The notes beneath the pieces are model-generated. The model saw only the letters and a list, made by a program, of their open reading frames with translations. It made no database searches and was not told where the DNA came from. A stretch of DNA of 64,000 bases from Rhodoferax sp. TS-BS-61-7 (GTDB lineage Bacteria > Pseudomonadota > Gammaproteobacteria > Burkholderiales > Burkholderiaceae_C), in contig NZ_PTQY01000001.1 of NCBI RefSeq assembly GCF_002943465.1, forward strand, positions 124,001 through 188,000, written 5' to 3'. Positions 1-10,100 of the stretch are shown piece after piece (the stretch's first letter is position 1; every line of letters begins with the position of its first letter). Both the position numbers and the translations under genes were made by a program.

Positions 1-1
1 G

Positions 2-2044
2 GCCTTGTCGGCAGGCCTGCCCCTAGAGGGCAATCTGGTCACCCCCGCACTGCTGCCACGTGCGGCAGCGCGTGCCGGCCTGACCGCACGCCTGGCGCGC
101 CGCGAACTCTCCGACCTGCGCCCCGGTTTGCTGCCGGCCATCTTGTTACTCAAGGACAAGCAAGCCTGCTTGCTGCTGGAGTGGACAGAGGACGGCCAGG
201 CACGCGTGCGTTTTCCGGAAAGCGGCGAGTCCAGTGACGTGCTGCCCAAGGCGGAGCTGGAAGCTTTGTTTGGCGGCGTGGTTTTTTTTGTGCGTCCGGT
301 GTTCAAGTTCGACCCCCGCAGCCCACAAACCGGCGAGGTCAAATCGGGGCATTGGTTTTGGGGTGTGGTGTTCCAAAACTGGCGCCTGTACCGCGACAGC
401 CTGCTGGCGGCTTTGCTGATCAATGTCTTCGCGCTGGCCATGCCCATGTTCTCCATGACGGTGTACGACCGCGTGGTGCCCAACCGGGCCGAGGAGACCT
501 TGTGGGTTCTTTCCACCGGCGTCTTGTTGATGATGGGTTTTGACATGGCCTTGCGCATCCTGCGCGCCCATATTCTGGACACCGCGGGCAAACGCATCGA
601 CGTCACACTGTCATCGCGCATCATGGAGCGGGTCCTAGGCTTGCGCATGGCGGACCGCCCTGCATCGGTGGGGTCGTTTGCCGCCAACCTTCGGGCCTTT
701 GAGGCCGTGCGAGATTTTGTGGCCTCCGCCTCCATCACCACCCTGGTGGACCTCCCCTTTGTGCTGGTCTTCCTTGTGGTGATTGCCTGGATCTCGCCCT
801 GGCTGCTGATCCCACCGCTGGTCTGCATCGCGCTGCTGTTGCTGGCCTCCCTGGTGGTGCAGCAAAAAATGCAGGAACTGGTGGAAGTGACGCAAAGAGC
901 GTCTGCCCAGCGCAATGCGTCACTGGTGGAAAGCCTGGTGGGCATCGAAACCATCAAATTCATGGTGGCGGAGAGCGCTTTTCAACGCAAATGGGAGCAG
1001 TCCACCGTGTTCCTGGCGCAGCACGGCGCGAAACTCAAACTGCTCTCCAGCGGTACGCTCAATTTTGCGCAAATGTTGCAGCAGCTGGTGTCGGTCACCA
1101 CCGTCATTGTGGGCGTGTACCTGCTGATGTCCAACCAGATCAGCATGGGCGCCATCATCGCCGCCTCCATGTTGGCCGGGCGGGCCATGGCACCGTTTGG
1201 CCAGGTGGCAGGGCTGCTTATGCAGTACCACAGCGCCAAGAGTGGCTTGGCCTCGGTAGATGCGCATATGCAGACCCAGCCGGAACGGGCCGACGATGCT
1301 GCCTTTTTGCACCGCAGCGGCTTCCAGGGCACCATCGAATTCAAGAACGTCAGCTTCACCTACCCAGGCCAGCAACAGGCGGTACTGAGCCGCGTGTCGT
1401 TCAAGATCCATGCGGGCGAAAAGGTCGCGTTCATCGGGCGCGTGGGCTCGGGCAAATCCACCATCCAACGCCTCATTCTGGGCCTGCACCAGCCAACCGA
1501 AGGTGCCATCCTGATTGACGGTATCGATTCGCGCCAGATTGACCCGGCCGAGCTGCGCCGGGCCGCAGGGTTTGTGTCGCAAGACGTGAGCCTGTTCTAT
1601 GGCACGCTGAAAGAGAACATTGCACTGGGTGCTCCATTTGCCGACGACCAGGACGTGATCGCAGCGGCAGAGATTGCAGGCGTGACCGAATTTGCCAATC
1701 GCCACCCCCGCGGCTTTGACATGCCGATTGGCGAGCGTGGCGAATCGCTCTCTGGCGGACAACGCCAGGCCGTGGGCATTGCCCGCGCGGTGCTCAATGA
1801 CTCCCCCATTTTGTTGCTGGACGAACCGAGCAGCGCCATGGACCACCAGAGCGAAGACCAACTCAAGGCGCGCTTGCGCCGCTTCAGCATAGGCAAGACC
1901 GTGGTGCTGGTCACCCACCGCACCTCGTTGCTGGAGTTGATCGATCGGTTGATCGTGATCGACAACGGCCAGATCATGGCCGATGGCCCCAAGGCACAAG
2001 TGGTCGAGGCCTTGCAAAGCGGCCGCATCGGGAGGGCCACCTGA
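2..2044 (+). CDS. lapB: Type I secretion ABC transporter (LapB-like permease/ATPase), 5' partial
   Basis: Inner-membrane exporter that would power secretion of the giant adhesin encoded downstream. The reading frame is open to the left edge, and the first visible residues already lie inside the N-terminal C39-like (non-proteolytic) domain, so the true start is probably outside the window; the TTG at 5 is only the first possible internal start. After the C39-like domain comes a six-helix transmembrane domain (about residues 130-400 counted from base 5), then the nucleotide-binding domain: Walker A GRVGSGKST near residue 478, signature LSGGQRQ near 582, and Walker B ILLLDEP near 602 followed by the H-loop VTHR. 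It ends in a TGATG overlap with the next gene, so the two are translationally coupled. Family assignment is firm; the Lap-specific role is inferred from the retention-module adhesin, lapD and lapG nearby. Confidence 0.93.
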   Translation, partial: ALSAGLPLEGNLVTPALLPRAAARAGLTARLARRELSDLRPGLLPAILLLKDKQACLLLEWTEDGQARVRFPESGESSDVLPKAELEALFGGVVFFVRPVFKFDPRSPQTGEVKSGHWFWGVVFQNWRLYRDSLLAALLINVFALAMPMFSMTVYDRVVPNRAEETLWVLSTGVLLMMGFDMALRILRAHILDTAGKRIDVTLSSRIMERVLGLRMADRPASVGSFAANLRAFEAVRDFVASASITTLVDLPFVLVFLVVIAWISPWLLIPPLVCIALLLLASLVVQQKMQELVEVTQRASAQRNASLVESLVGIETIKFMVAESAFQRKWEQSTVFLAQHGAKLKLLSSGTLNFAQMLQQLVSVTTVIVGVYLLMSNQISMGAIIAASMLAGRAMAPFGQVAGLLMQYHSAKSGLASVDAHMQTQPERADDAAFLHRSGFQGTIEFKNVSFTYPGQQQAVLSRVSFKIHAGEKVAFIGRVGSGKSTIQRLILGLHQPTEGAILIDGIDSRQIDPAELRRAAGFVSQDVSLFYGTLKENIALGAPFADDQDVIAAAEIAGVTEFANRHPRGFDMPIGERGESLSGGQRQAVGIARAVLNDSPILLLDEPSSAMDHQSEDQLKARLRRFSIGKTVVLVTHRTSLLELIDRLIVIDNGQIMADGPKAQVVEALQSGRIGRAT

Positions 2045-3462
2045 TGACGGAGGCGACCCCTACTACCCCGCCACGCTGGAAACGCCTGTGGGAGCGCTTC
2101 TACACCTGGAGTTCTGCCTGGATAGACCGGGGCCTGCTGGCCATCGTGGGCAAACACAGCGAACAGGATGGGGATTTCGATGCCAATGCCGACTGGGCCA
2201 TTGCAGAACAAACGCCCAAAGGGGCGCGCATCGTGATCTGGCTGAGCGTAGCCTCCATGACCGTGCTGTTGTTGTGGTCTGCCTTCGCCGTACTGGATGA
2301 AGTCACCCGGGGCGAAGGCAAGGTTATCCCCTCACGCCAGATTCAGATTTTGCAAAGCATGGATGGCGGCATCGTGTCCGAAATTCTGGCGCGCGAGGGA
2401 CAGACTGTGAAGGCAGGCGATTTGTTGCTGAAAGTGGACCCTACGCGCATGGTGTCGTCCTTGCGCGAAAACCAGTCGCAGTACCTCGCCTTGCTGGCCA
2501 AGGGGGCGCGTTTGCGGGCCTTGGCAGAAGGTTCACGTTTTATACCCCCAGAGGAAGTTACACAACAAGCACCAGAGATTGTGGAGGCAGAACGTGCGCT
2601 GTACGAATCGCGCCGTGCCGAGTTGGACGCCACCATTGGTGTGGCGCGCCAGCAATCCACCCAGCGCTCCCAAGAGTTGATTTCGGTACGCGCCCGCCGT
2701 GAGCAAGCTGCACAGAGCTACACACTGACCGCCCGGGAACTGGAAATGACCCGGCCATTGGTCCGTACCGGCGCAGTCTCGGATGTGGAGCTGCTGCGCC
2801 TGGAGCGCGATGTGGCCCGCTACCGCGGAGAACGGGATAGCGCGAGCTCAGACATCCCACGCCTGGAGTCTGCCGTGGCCGAGGCTAACCGCAAGATCCA
2901 GGAAGTGGAGCTAACCTTCCGCAATGTGGCGCGCTCTGAATTGAGTGAGGTCAATGCCAAGCTCAGTACGCTGTCCGAGGGCAGCACCGCCTTGGAAGAC
3001 CGGGTCAAACAAACCGAGATCCGCTCCCCCGTGAACGGCACAGTCAAACAACTCAAGGTCAATACGGTGGGCGGCGTGGTGCAACCAGGCAAGGATGTGA
3101 TTGAATTGGTGCCATCGGACGATGCCTTGCTGCTGGAAGCCAAGGTTTTGCCACGCGACATCGCATTCCTTCGTCCCGGACAGAAAGCCCTGGTGAAGTT
3201 CACTGCCTACGACTTTGCGGTGTACGGAGGCTTGGAGGCCACACTGGAACAAATCGGGGCCGACAGTGTCGTGGATGAAAAAGGCAATGCCTACTTTGTG
3301 GTGCGTGTTCGCACGCTGTCCAATACCATTGGCCAGCAAAAGCTGCCCATCATCCCCGGCATGGTGGCCGAGGTGGACATTTTGACTGGCAAGAAGACCG
3401 TGCTGTCTTACTTGCTAAAACCCATTTTGCGAGCCAAGGCGAAGGCATTGACCGAAAGATGA
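2044..3462 (+). CDS. lapC: HlyD-family membrane fusion protein of type I secretion (LapC-like)
   Basis: Periplasmic adaptor linking the ABC transporter to the TolC-like outer-membrane channel. The 472-residue protein has a cytoplasmic N-terminus of about 60 residues, a single membrane helix at about 63-84, a lipoyl-like half motif at about 95-135, a long coiled-coil hairpin (about 140-320), the second lipoyl half with the motif RSPVNGTVKQL, and a beta-barrel segment to about 440. This is the standard HlyD/LapC order and length. The start ATG overlaps the stop of the ATPase gene by one base, and the stop overlaps the next gene by four bases (ATGA), giving a tight three-gene unit. Confidence 0.93.
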   Translation: MTEATPTTPPRWKRLWERFYTWSSAWIDRGLLAIVGKHSEQDGDFDANADWAIAEQTPKGARIVIWLSVASMTVLLLWSAFAVLDEVTRGEGKVIPSRQIQILQSMDGGIVSEILAREGQTVKAGDLLLKVDPTRMVSSLRENQSQYLALLAKGARLRALAEGSRFIPPEEVTQQAPEIVEAERALYESRRAELDATIGVARQQSTQRSQELISVRARREQAAQSYTLTARELEMTRPLVRTGAVSDVELLRLERDVARYRGERDSASSDIPRLESAVAEANRKIQEVELTFRNVARSELSEVNAKLSTLSEGSTALEDRVKQTEIRSPVNGTVKQLKVNTVGGVVQPGKDVIELVPSDDALLLEAKVLPRDIAFLRPGQKALVKFTAYDFAVYGGLEATLEQIGADSVVDEKGNAYFVVRVRTLSNTIGQQKLPIIPGMVAEVDILTGKKTVLSYLLKPILRAKAKALTER

Positions 3463-4094
3463 GCGGAGCTACCAAAGGGCTGTACCTCAGCCGGGATACA
3501 GGGCTGTTGTCGCACTGGAAAAAAGCGCTGAAAGATAACAAGGGCACGGCGTATGAAACACTGGGGGCGATTGCGCCTGGAGCCATCAGTGTCCCCAGTC
3601 TATTGTGGGTCGATCTGGCGATACCAGCATTGCCAGCGTGGAGTGAGCCGGACTGGGTACCTCTGCTGCGACATCCCTCCCTACGGGTGATAGCGACCAG
3701 CTCCAACCCCAAAGATGCGGAAGCCGTAGCCGCGCTGGACGCAGGCTGCGCAGGTTATTGCCATGCCTACGCGGAAGCAAACACCCTTCGCCAAGTGGAG
3801 CAAGTGGTACGGGCTGGCCATGTCTGGATTGGTGCAACCCTGATGCAAAAGCTGATTCAAACAGCCAATCGTGCAGCAACACCGACGCCCGCCGCAGAAA
3901 CCTGGAGCTTGCATTTGACATCACGGGAAAAACAAGTGGCCCTGCTGGCAGCGAAAGGCGCGTCCAACCAGGACATCGCTACCCATTGCGAGATCTCGGA
4001 AAGAACCGTCAAAGCCCACTTGAGCGCAGTTTTCGACAAATTGGACATCGCAGACCGCTTGCAATTGGCACTCAAAGTGCACGGAATCCAGTAA
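3459..4094 (+). CDS. LuxR-type transcriptional regulator with atypical receiver-like domain
   Basis: A 211-residue DNA-binding regulator. The C-terminal 60 residues (about 149-207) are a clear LuxR/FixJ helix-turn-helix beginning LTSREKQVALLAAKGASN and containing SERTVKAHLS. The N-terminal part is shaped like a receiver domain, with a candidate aspartate at position 52 in LLWVDLAIP, but it lacks the acidic pair normally found after the first beta strand (LYLSRDTG instead). It is therefore likely a pseudo-receiver or a non-phosphorylated regulator, in the manner of CsgD/VpsT-type biofilm regulators. It overlaps lapC by four bases and lies 93 bases upstream of the adhesin gene, so the adhesin promoter is its most obvious target. 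That role is inferred from position only. Confidence 0.85.
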   Translation: MSGATKGLYLSRDTGLLSHWKKALKDNKGTAYETLGAIAPGAISVPSLLWVDLAIPALPAWSEPDWVPLLRHPSLRVIATSSNPKDAEAVAALDAGCAGYCHAYAEANTLRQVEQVVRAGHVWIGATLMQKLIQTANRAATPTPAAETWSLHLTSREKQVALLAAKGASNQDIATHCEISERTVKAHLSAVFDKLDIADRLQLALKVHGIQ

Positions 4095-4151
4095 AAGTTC
4101 ACACAACCTGTACTTGAGGACAATAGGCAGCCACCCAACAGTACCCTAGAG

Positions 4152-4173
4152 TTAGCTGATCTCAATTAGCTGA
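4152..4173 (+). promoter_or_regulatory. Paired direct repeat TTAGCTGA upstream of adhesin gene
   Basis: The octamer TTAGCTGA occurs at 4152-4159 and again at 4166-4173, 14 bases apart start to start, directly before the adhesin ribosome-binding site (TGGAG at 4177-4181). The 93-base gap between the regulator and adhesin genes is otherwise unremarkable. It could be an operator or chance; no -35/-10 pair was convincing. Confidence 0.25.
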
Positions 4174-4187
4174 ATTCTGGAGTTCGT

Positions 4188-7100
4188 ATGGCTGCCAACC
4201 AAGTTACCGCCCAAGCACGTGGCGTTGTCGTGATCCTGCAAGGCAAGGCTTGGATCGTCAATGCAGATGGCAGTCGACGAACCTTGAAGCTTGGAGATGA
4301 AGTTCAGGAAGGCCAAGTCGTTGCCACCGAAGACGGCACACGCCTCGAATTGGCAATGCCCCATGGGCAGCCACTGAGCATTGCATCCGGACGCGAGCTC
4401 TTGCTGGATGCAAACTTGCTGGGCACAGCCCCCACAGACCCCACAGAAGCGGCGCTCAAAGATCTGAATAGCGGCGCACAAGCGGTGGCACGCGCACTGG
4501 CAAGCGGCAGCGGAGATCTGTCAGCAGAACTGGAAGCCACCGCCGCAGGACTTGGCGGAGGAGAAGGCGGCGACTCACATAGTTTTGTGCGCTTGGTGCG
4601 GGTTAGCGAAGGACTCAATCCGCTGGACATCCAAAGGGCAGTTCAAGGATCGACAGAAGAGTTGATCTTCCCGACAGGGGCGGGCAACAACAATACCAGC
4701 ATACCAACCACTTCAGACCCCACCGTCGTCGCTGTATCCAGTCCACGGGAGACGGAGGGCACCTCACTGTCCTACTCCGTCAGCTTGACGGGAACAACAA
4801 CGCAAGCTGTGACATACAGTTTTTCTCTTTCTGGTGGCAGCGCCCCCCAGCAAGCCGCGACGGCAAGCGACTACGGAACGCCGACCTTCAGCAATGGTGT
4901 TACCTTCAATGCGGTAGCTGGTACGGTCACCGTTCCCGCCGGGGTCAATGGTTTCTCCATCACCATGCCGACCGTCAACGATACGACCTACGAAAAGGAA
5001 GAGTACCTTCTTGTTAACGTCGGTGGTGCTGTCGGCACAGGTACTATCGTAGATAACGACACGGCCCCGGTCTTCAACATGGGTTCGGACTTCGTGGTCG
5101 ATGAGGCCGCTGGCACCATCACTTTCACGGTCACCAAGACCGGCTCCACCGCCCTTTCTTCCACCGTCTCTTTCTCCACCGTGGATGGCACTGCCACCGC
5201 AGGCTCGGACTACACCTCCACCGCAGGCTCCCTCACTTTTGCCGCCGGTGAGACCACCAAGACCATCACGGTTCCCATCACCAACGATTCCGTCTTCGAA
5301 GGCTCTGAAGCCTTCAGCGTGCAGATCAGTGCGCCCACCAACGCCACCATCGGCGATAACGCACAGGTCGCCACCATCGTCGACGATGGCCGCACCCTGC
5401 CTGGCGGGCCCGCCAACGATGACCGACCATCCCTGTCCATCGGCTCCGATGTGGTCATCGATGAGGCCGCCGGCACTGTGACCTTTACCGTCACCAAGAC
5501 CGGTTCCACCTCCCTGCCCGTCACGGTCGATTTCGCCACCGCCAATGGCTCCGCCACCGCAGGCTCGGACTACACCGCCGCCGCAGGCTCTCTGTCCTTT
5601 GCCGCCGGTGAGACCACCAAGACGATCACGGTCTCCATCACCAACGACACCGCCTACGAGATCAGCGAGAACTTCTCCGTCTCCATCTCCAACCCCACCA
5701 ACGCAACCCTGGGTACCTCCACGGCCACCGGCACCATCGTCGATGATGGCCGCACGCTGCCCGGTGGCGGCACCGCCAACGATGACCGTCCAGGCTTCTC
5801 CATCAACGATGTCACCATCGATGAGGCCGCCGGTACCGTGACCTTCACTGTCACCCGCGCAGGCGACCTCTCCCAGGCCGCTTCCGTCAACTACGCCGGC
5901 GCCGATGGCTCCGCCTCCAGCGCCGACTACGCCGTCGCCCCTGGTTCCCTGAACTTCTCCGCAGGCGTGGCCACACAGACCATCACCGTCAACATCACCA
6001 ACGATGCAGTCTTTGAAGGTCCAGAGACTTTCAACATCAATCTCTCCAACCCCTCTGGCGCTGTCATCGTCGACGGCATCGGCCTGGGCACCATCGTCGA
6101 TGATGGCCGCACCTTGCCCGGCGGCGGAACCTCCAACGATGACCGCCCGGTCTTCAACATGGGTTCGGACTTCGTGGTCGATGAGGCCGCTGGCACCATC
6201 ACTTTCACGGTCACCAAGACCGGCTCCACCGCCCTTTCTTCCACCGTCTCTTTCTCCACCGTGGATGGCACTGCCACCGCAGGCTCGGACTACACCTCCA
6301 CCGCAGGCTCCCTCACTTTTGCCGCCGGTGAGACCACCAAGACCATCACGGTTCCCATCACCAACGATTCCGTCTTCGAAGGCTCTGAAGCCTTCAGCGT
6401 GCAGATCAGTGCGCCCACCAACGCCACCATCGGCGATAACGCACAGGTCGCCACCATCGTCGACGATGGCCGCACCCTGCCTGGCGGGCCCGCCAACGAT
6501 GACCGACCATCCCTGTCCATCGGCTCCGATGTGGTCATCGATGAGGCCGCCGGCACTGTGACCTTTACCGTCACCAAGACCGGTTCCACCTCCCTGCCCG
6601 TCACGGTCGATTTCGCCACCGCCAATGGCTCCGCCACCGCAGGCTCGGACTACACCGCCGCCGCAGGCTCTCTGTCCTTTGCCGCCGGTGAGACCACCAA
6701 GACGATCACGGTCTCCATCACCAACGACACCGCCTACGAGATCAGCGAGAACTTCTCCGTCTCCATCTCCAACCCCACCAACGCAACCCTGGGTACCTCC
6801 ACGGCCACCGGCACCATCGTCGATGATGGCCGCACGCTGCCCGGTGGCGGCACCGCCAACGATGACCGTCCAGGCTTCTCCATCAACGATGTCACCATCG
6901 ATGAGGCCGCCGGTACCGTGACCTTCACTGTCACCCGCGCAGGCGACCTCTCCCAGGCCGCTTCCGTCAACTACGCCGGCGCCGATGGCTCCGCCTCCAG
7001 CGCCGACTACGCCGTCGCCCCTGGTTCCCTGAACTTCTCCGCAGGCGTGGCCACACAGACCATCACCGTCAACATCACCAACGATGCAGTCTTTGAAGGT

Positions 7101-10100
7101 CCAGAGACTTTCAACATCAATCTCTCCAACCCCTCTGGCGCTGTCATCGTCGACGGCATCGGCCTGGGCACCATCGTGGACAACGACACGCCTCCCGTCA
7201 ACACGACTCCAGGTGCGCAGTCCACCACTGAAGACGCAGCACGCGTCTTCAGCACCGCCAACGGCAACGCCCTCTCGGTCTCCGATGTCGATGGCGGCAC
7301 CCTGACCACCACCGTGGCCGTGACCAATGGCACTTTGACCGCCCTGGCATTCGCCGGCGCAACCATCACCAACAACGGTACGGGGTCGGTCACCATCTCC
7401 GGCACCGCCGCCGCCATCACTGGCGCATTGAACGGCCTGAGCTTTGCACCCACCGCCGACTACAACGGCTCCGCAACACTCACGCTGACCACCAGCGATG
7501 GCACCGCCAGCGATGTCGATACCGTGGCCATTACCGTCACTCCCGTGGCCGATATCGCCGACAACACCGCCACCACCTCCGAGGACAACGCCGTCACTAT
7601 CAATGTGCTGGGCAATGACTCCTTCGAGAACGCCGGACGAGCCATCACCGCCGTCAACGGCTCCGCCATCACCGATGGCGGCGCAGCCGTGGCTGTGACC
7701 AACGGCTCTGTGGCATTGGTCGGCGGCCAGCTGGTCTTCACCCCAGCCGCCAACTTCAACGGCACGGTGCCTACTTTCACCTACACCGTCACCTCCGGCG
7801 GCGTCACCGAAACCGCCAACGTCAATGTCTCCGTCACCGCCGTGAACGACCCTCCCGTCAACACGACTCCAGGTGCGCAGTCCACCACTGAAGACGCAGC
7901 ACGCGTCTTCAGCACCGCCAACGGCAACGCCCTCTCGGTCTCCGATGTCGATGGCGGCACCCTGACCACCACCGTGGCCGTGACCAATGGCACTTTGACC
8001 GCCCTGGCATTCGCCGGCGCAACCATCACCAACAACGGTACGGGGTCGGTCACCATCTCCGGCACCGCCGCCGCCATCACTGGCGCATTGAACGGCCTGA
8101 GCTTTGCACCCACCGCCGACTACAACGGCTCCGCAACACTCACGCTGACCACCAGCGATGGCACCGCCAGCGATGTCGATACCGTGGCCATTACCGTCAC
8201 TCCCGTGGCCGATATCGCCGACAACACCGCCACCACCTCCGAGGACAACGCCGTCACTATCAATGTGCTGGGCAATGACTCCTTCGAGAACGCCGGACGA
8301 GCCATCACCGCCGTCAACGGCTCCGCCATCACCGATGGCGGCGCAGCCGTGGCTGTGACCAACGGCTCTGTGGCATTGGTCGGCGGCCAGCTGGTCTTCA
8401 CCCCAGCCGCCAACTTCAACGGCACGGTGCCTACTTTCACCTACACCGTCACCTCCGGCGGCGTCACCGAAACCGCCAACGTCAATGTCTCCGTCACCGC
8501 CGTGAACGACCCTCCCGTTGCGCGTGACGATACAAATGCCGCGAGCGAGGATGGCACAACAACATTGACCGTATCTGCAGCCAACGGTGTGATTCTCAGT
8601 GGCGGCAACGCGACAACACGTGATACCGATACAGAAGGAAATACCCTGAATGTGACAGCTGTTCGCACGGGGACAGAAGCGGGCACAGGATCATCGGGTT
8701 CTGTGGGAACAGGCTTGATTGGCACCTACGGGACACTGACTCTGAATGCCAATGGCGGTTACATCTACGTACTGAATAACTCCAGCCCCATCGTTCAAAA
8801 CTTGACCGCAGGTCAAGTGGTTCAAGACGTTTTCACCTACACCATTAGCGATGGCAATGGGGGCACCGACCAAGCAGCCTTGACTATCAATGTCACAGGT
8901 GCCCAAGATTTGACAGCACCTGGCCCCACCATTACGCCACTCACAGGTGCAGCAACAGGCTTGAACGGCGAATACTACGGCTACAACGGCACAGCGGGGG
9001 CGGCCACTCGCCAGCATAGCGACGATGGCACCGCAACTTTTGGGGTACACAGTGAGGCGGGCAACCTGAACTCCGTAGAGGATTTGTACCAAATCATCAA
9101 TGGACGAAATATTGCCGGGGGAGGCGCCAGCATTGTGGGAACTGCTACGACTGCTGCCAGCAACGTGGCAGACGTCTCCTTCAAAGCTCGCAGCATTGAC
9201 TATGGGTTCAATCCCACCGTCAACTCATCGCTGGGATCGAACCAGACAGTCGTGGCGGGCAGTGCTCTGCTGGCAAAAGACAACAATGCTGACTCCACGA
9301 CACGTGCGCTCAGCAACTTCCTGGACCAAGACTTGGGAACCGGCGTTGTACAAACCGGGACGTCCAACTCAAACGGCACCTCGGGCCTGGGGCAAACAAC
9401 CGATGCAGCAGTTCGTCTTTCCGGGAAAATTTATACCCAGCCAGGCTCCTATGACTTCCGCGTCACAGCAGACGACGGATTCCGCTTCCGAGTTGCCGGA
9501 CAGACTCTGTTGGAGTACGACGGCAACCAAGGCCCGACCACCCGCATCTTCAACAATGTGCAGCTGGGTGACCTGCAAGGTGGATTGCAAGACATTGAGC
9601 TGCTGTACTGGGAACAAGGTGGGAACGCACGTCTACGCATTGAGTACAAATCCAGCAGCTCTGGCACCTGGCAAGTCATGAGCCTGTCCAACACAGCCAT
9701 GTTCACCAATGAAAATGCGCCCACTATTGCCAATGCTGAAATTCAAGATTTGGTCTACGATGGCGGCACGGGACAATGGCAATTGCGAACAGGCTCACGC
9801 CTGGATGGGGACGCTGGCAACAACACCATTACTGGGGGCACAGGACGTGACTACCTAACCGGCGGAAACGGAAGCGACACCCTCAATGGAGGCGCAGCAG
9901 CCGACACACTGGACGGCGGCGCCGGAAACGACACCCTCAATGGAGGTGATGGCAATGACCTACTGATTGGTGGCTCGGGCTCAGACACCTTAGCGGGAGG
10001 AGTCGGTGACGACTTCTATCGCCTATCCGACACACTGGACACCATCACAGAAGCCGCTGGCGCAGGTTTTGACACCGTTCAACTCGATGCAACCTACGTG

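Noticed and set aside
5066..8518. CRISPR-like or VNTR array in the adhesin gene
   Set aside because: Units are 660 and 1080 bases, entirely coding and back to back with no spacers.
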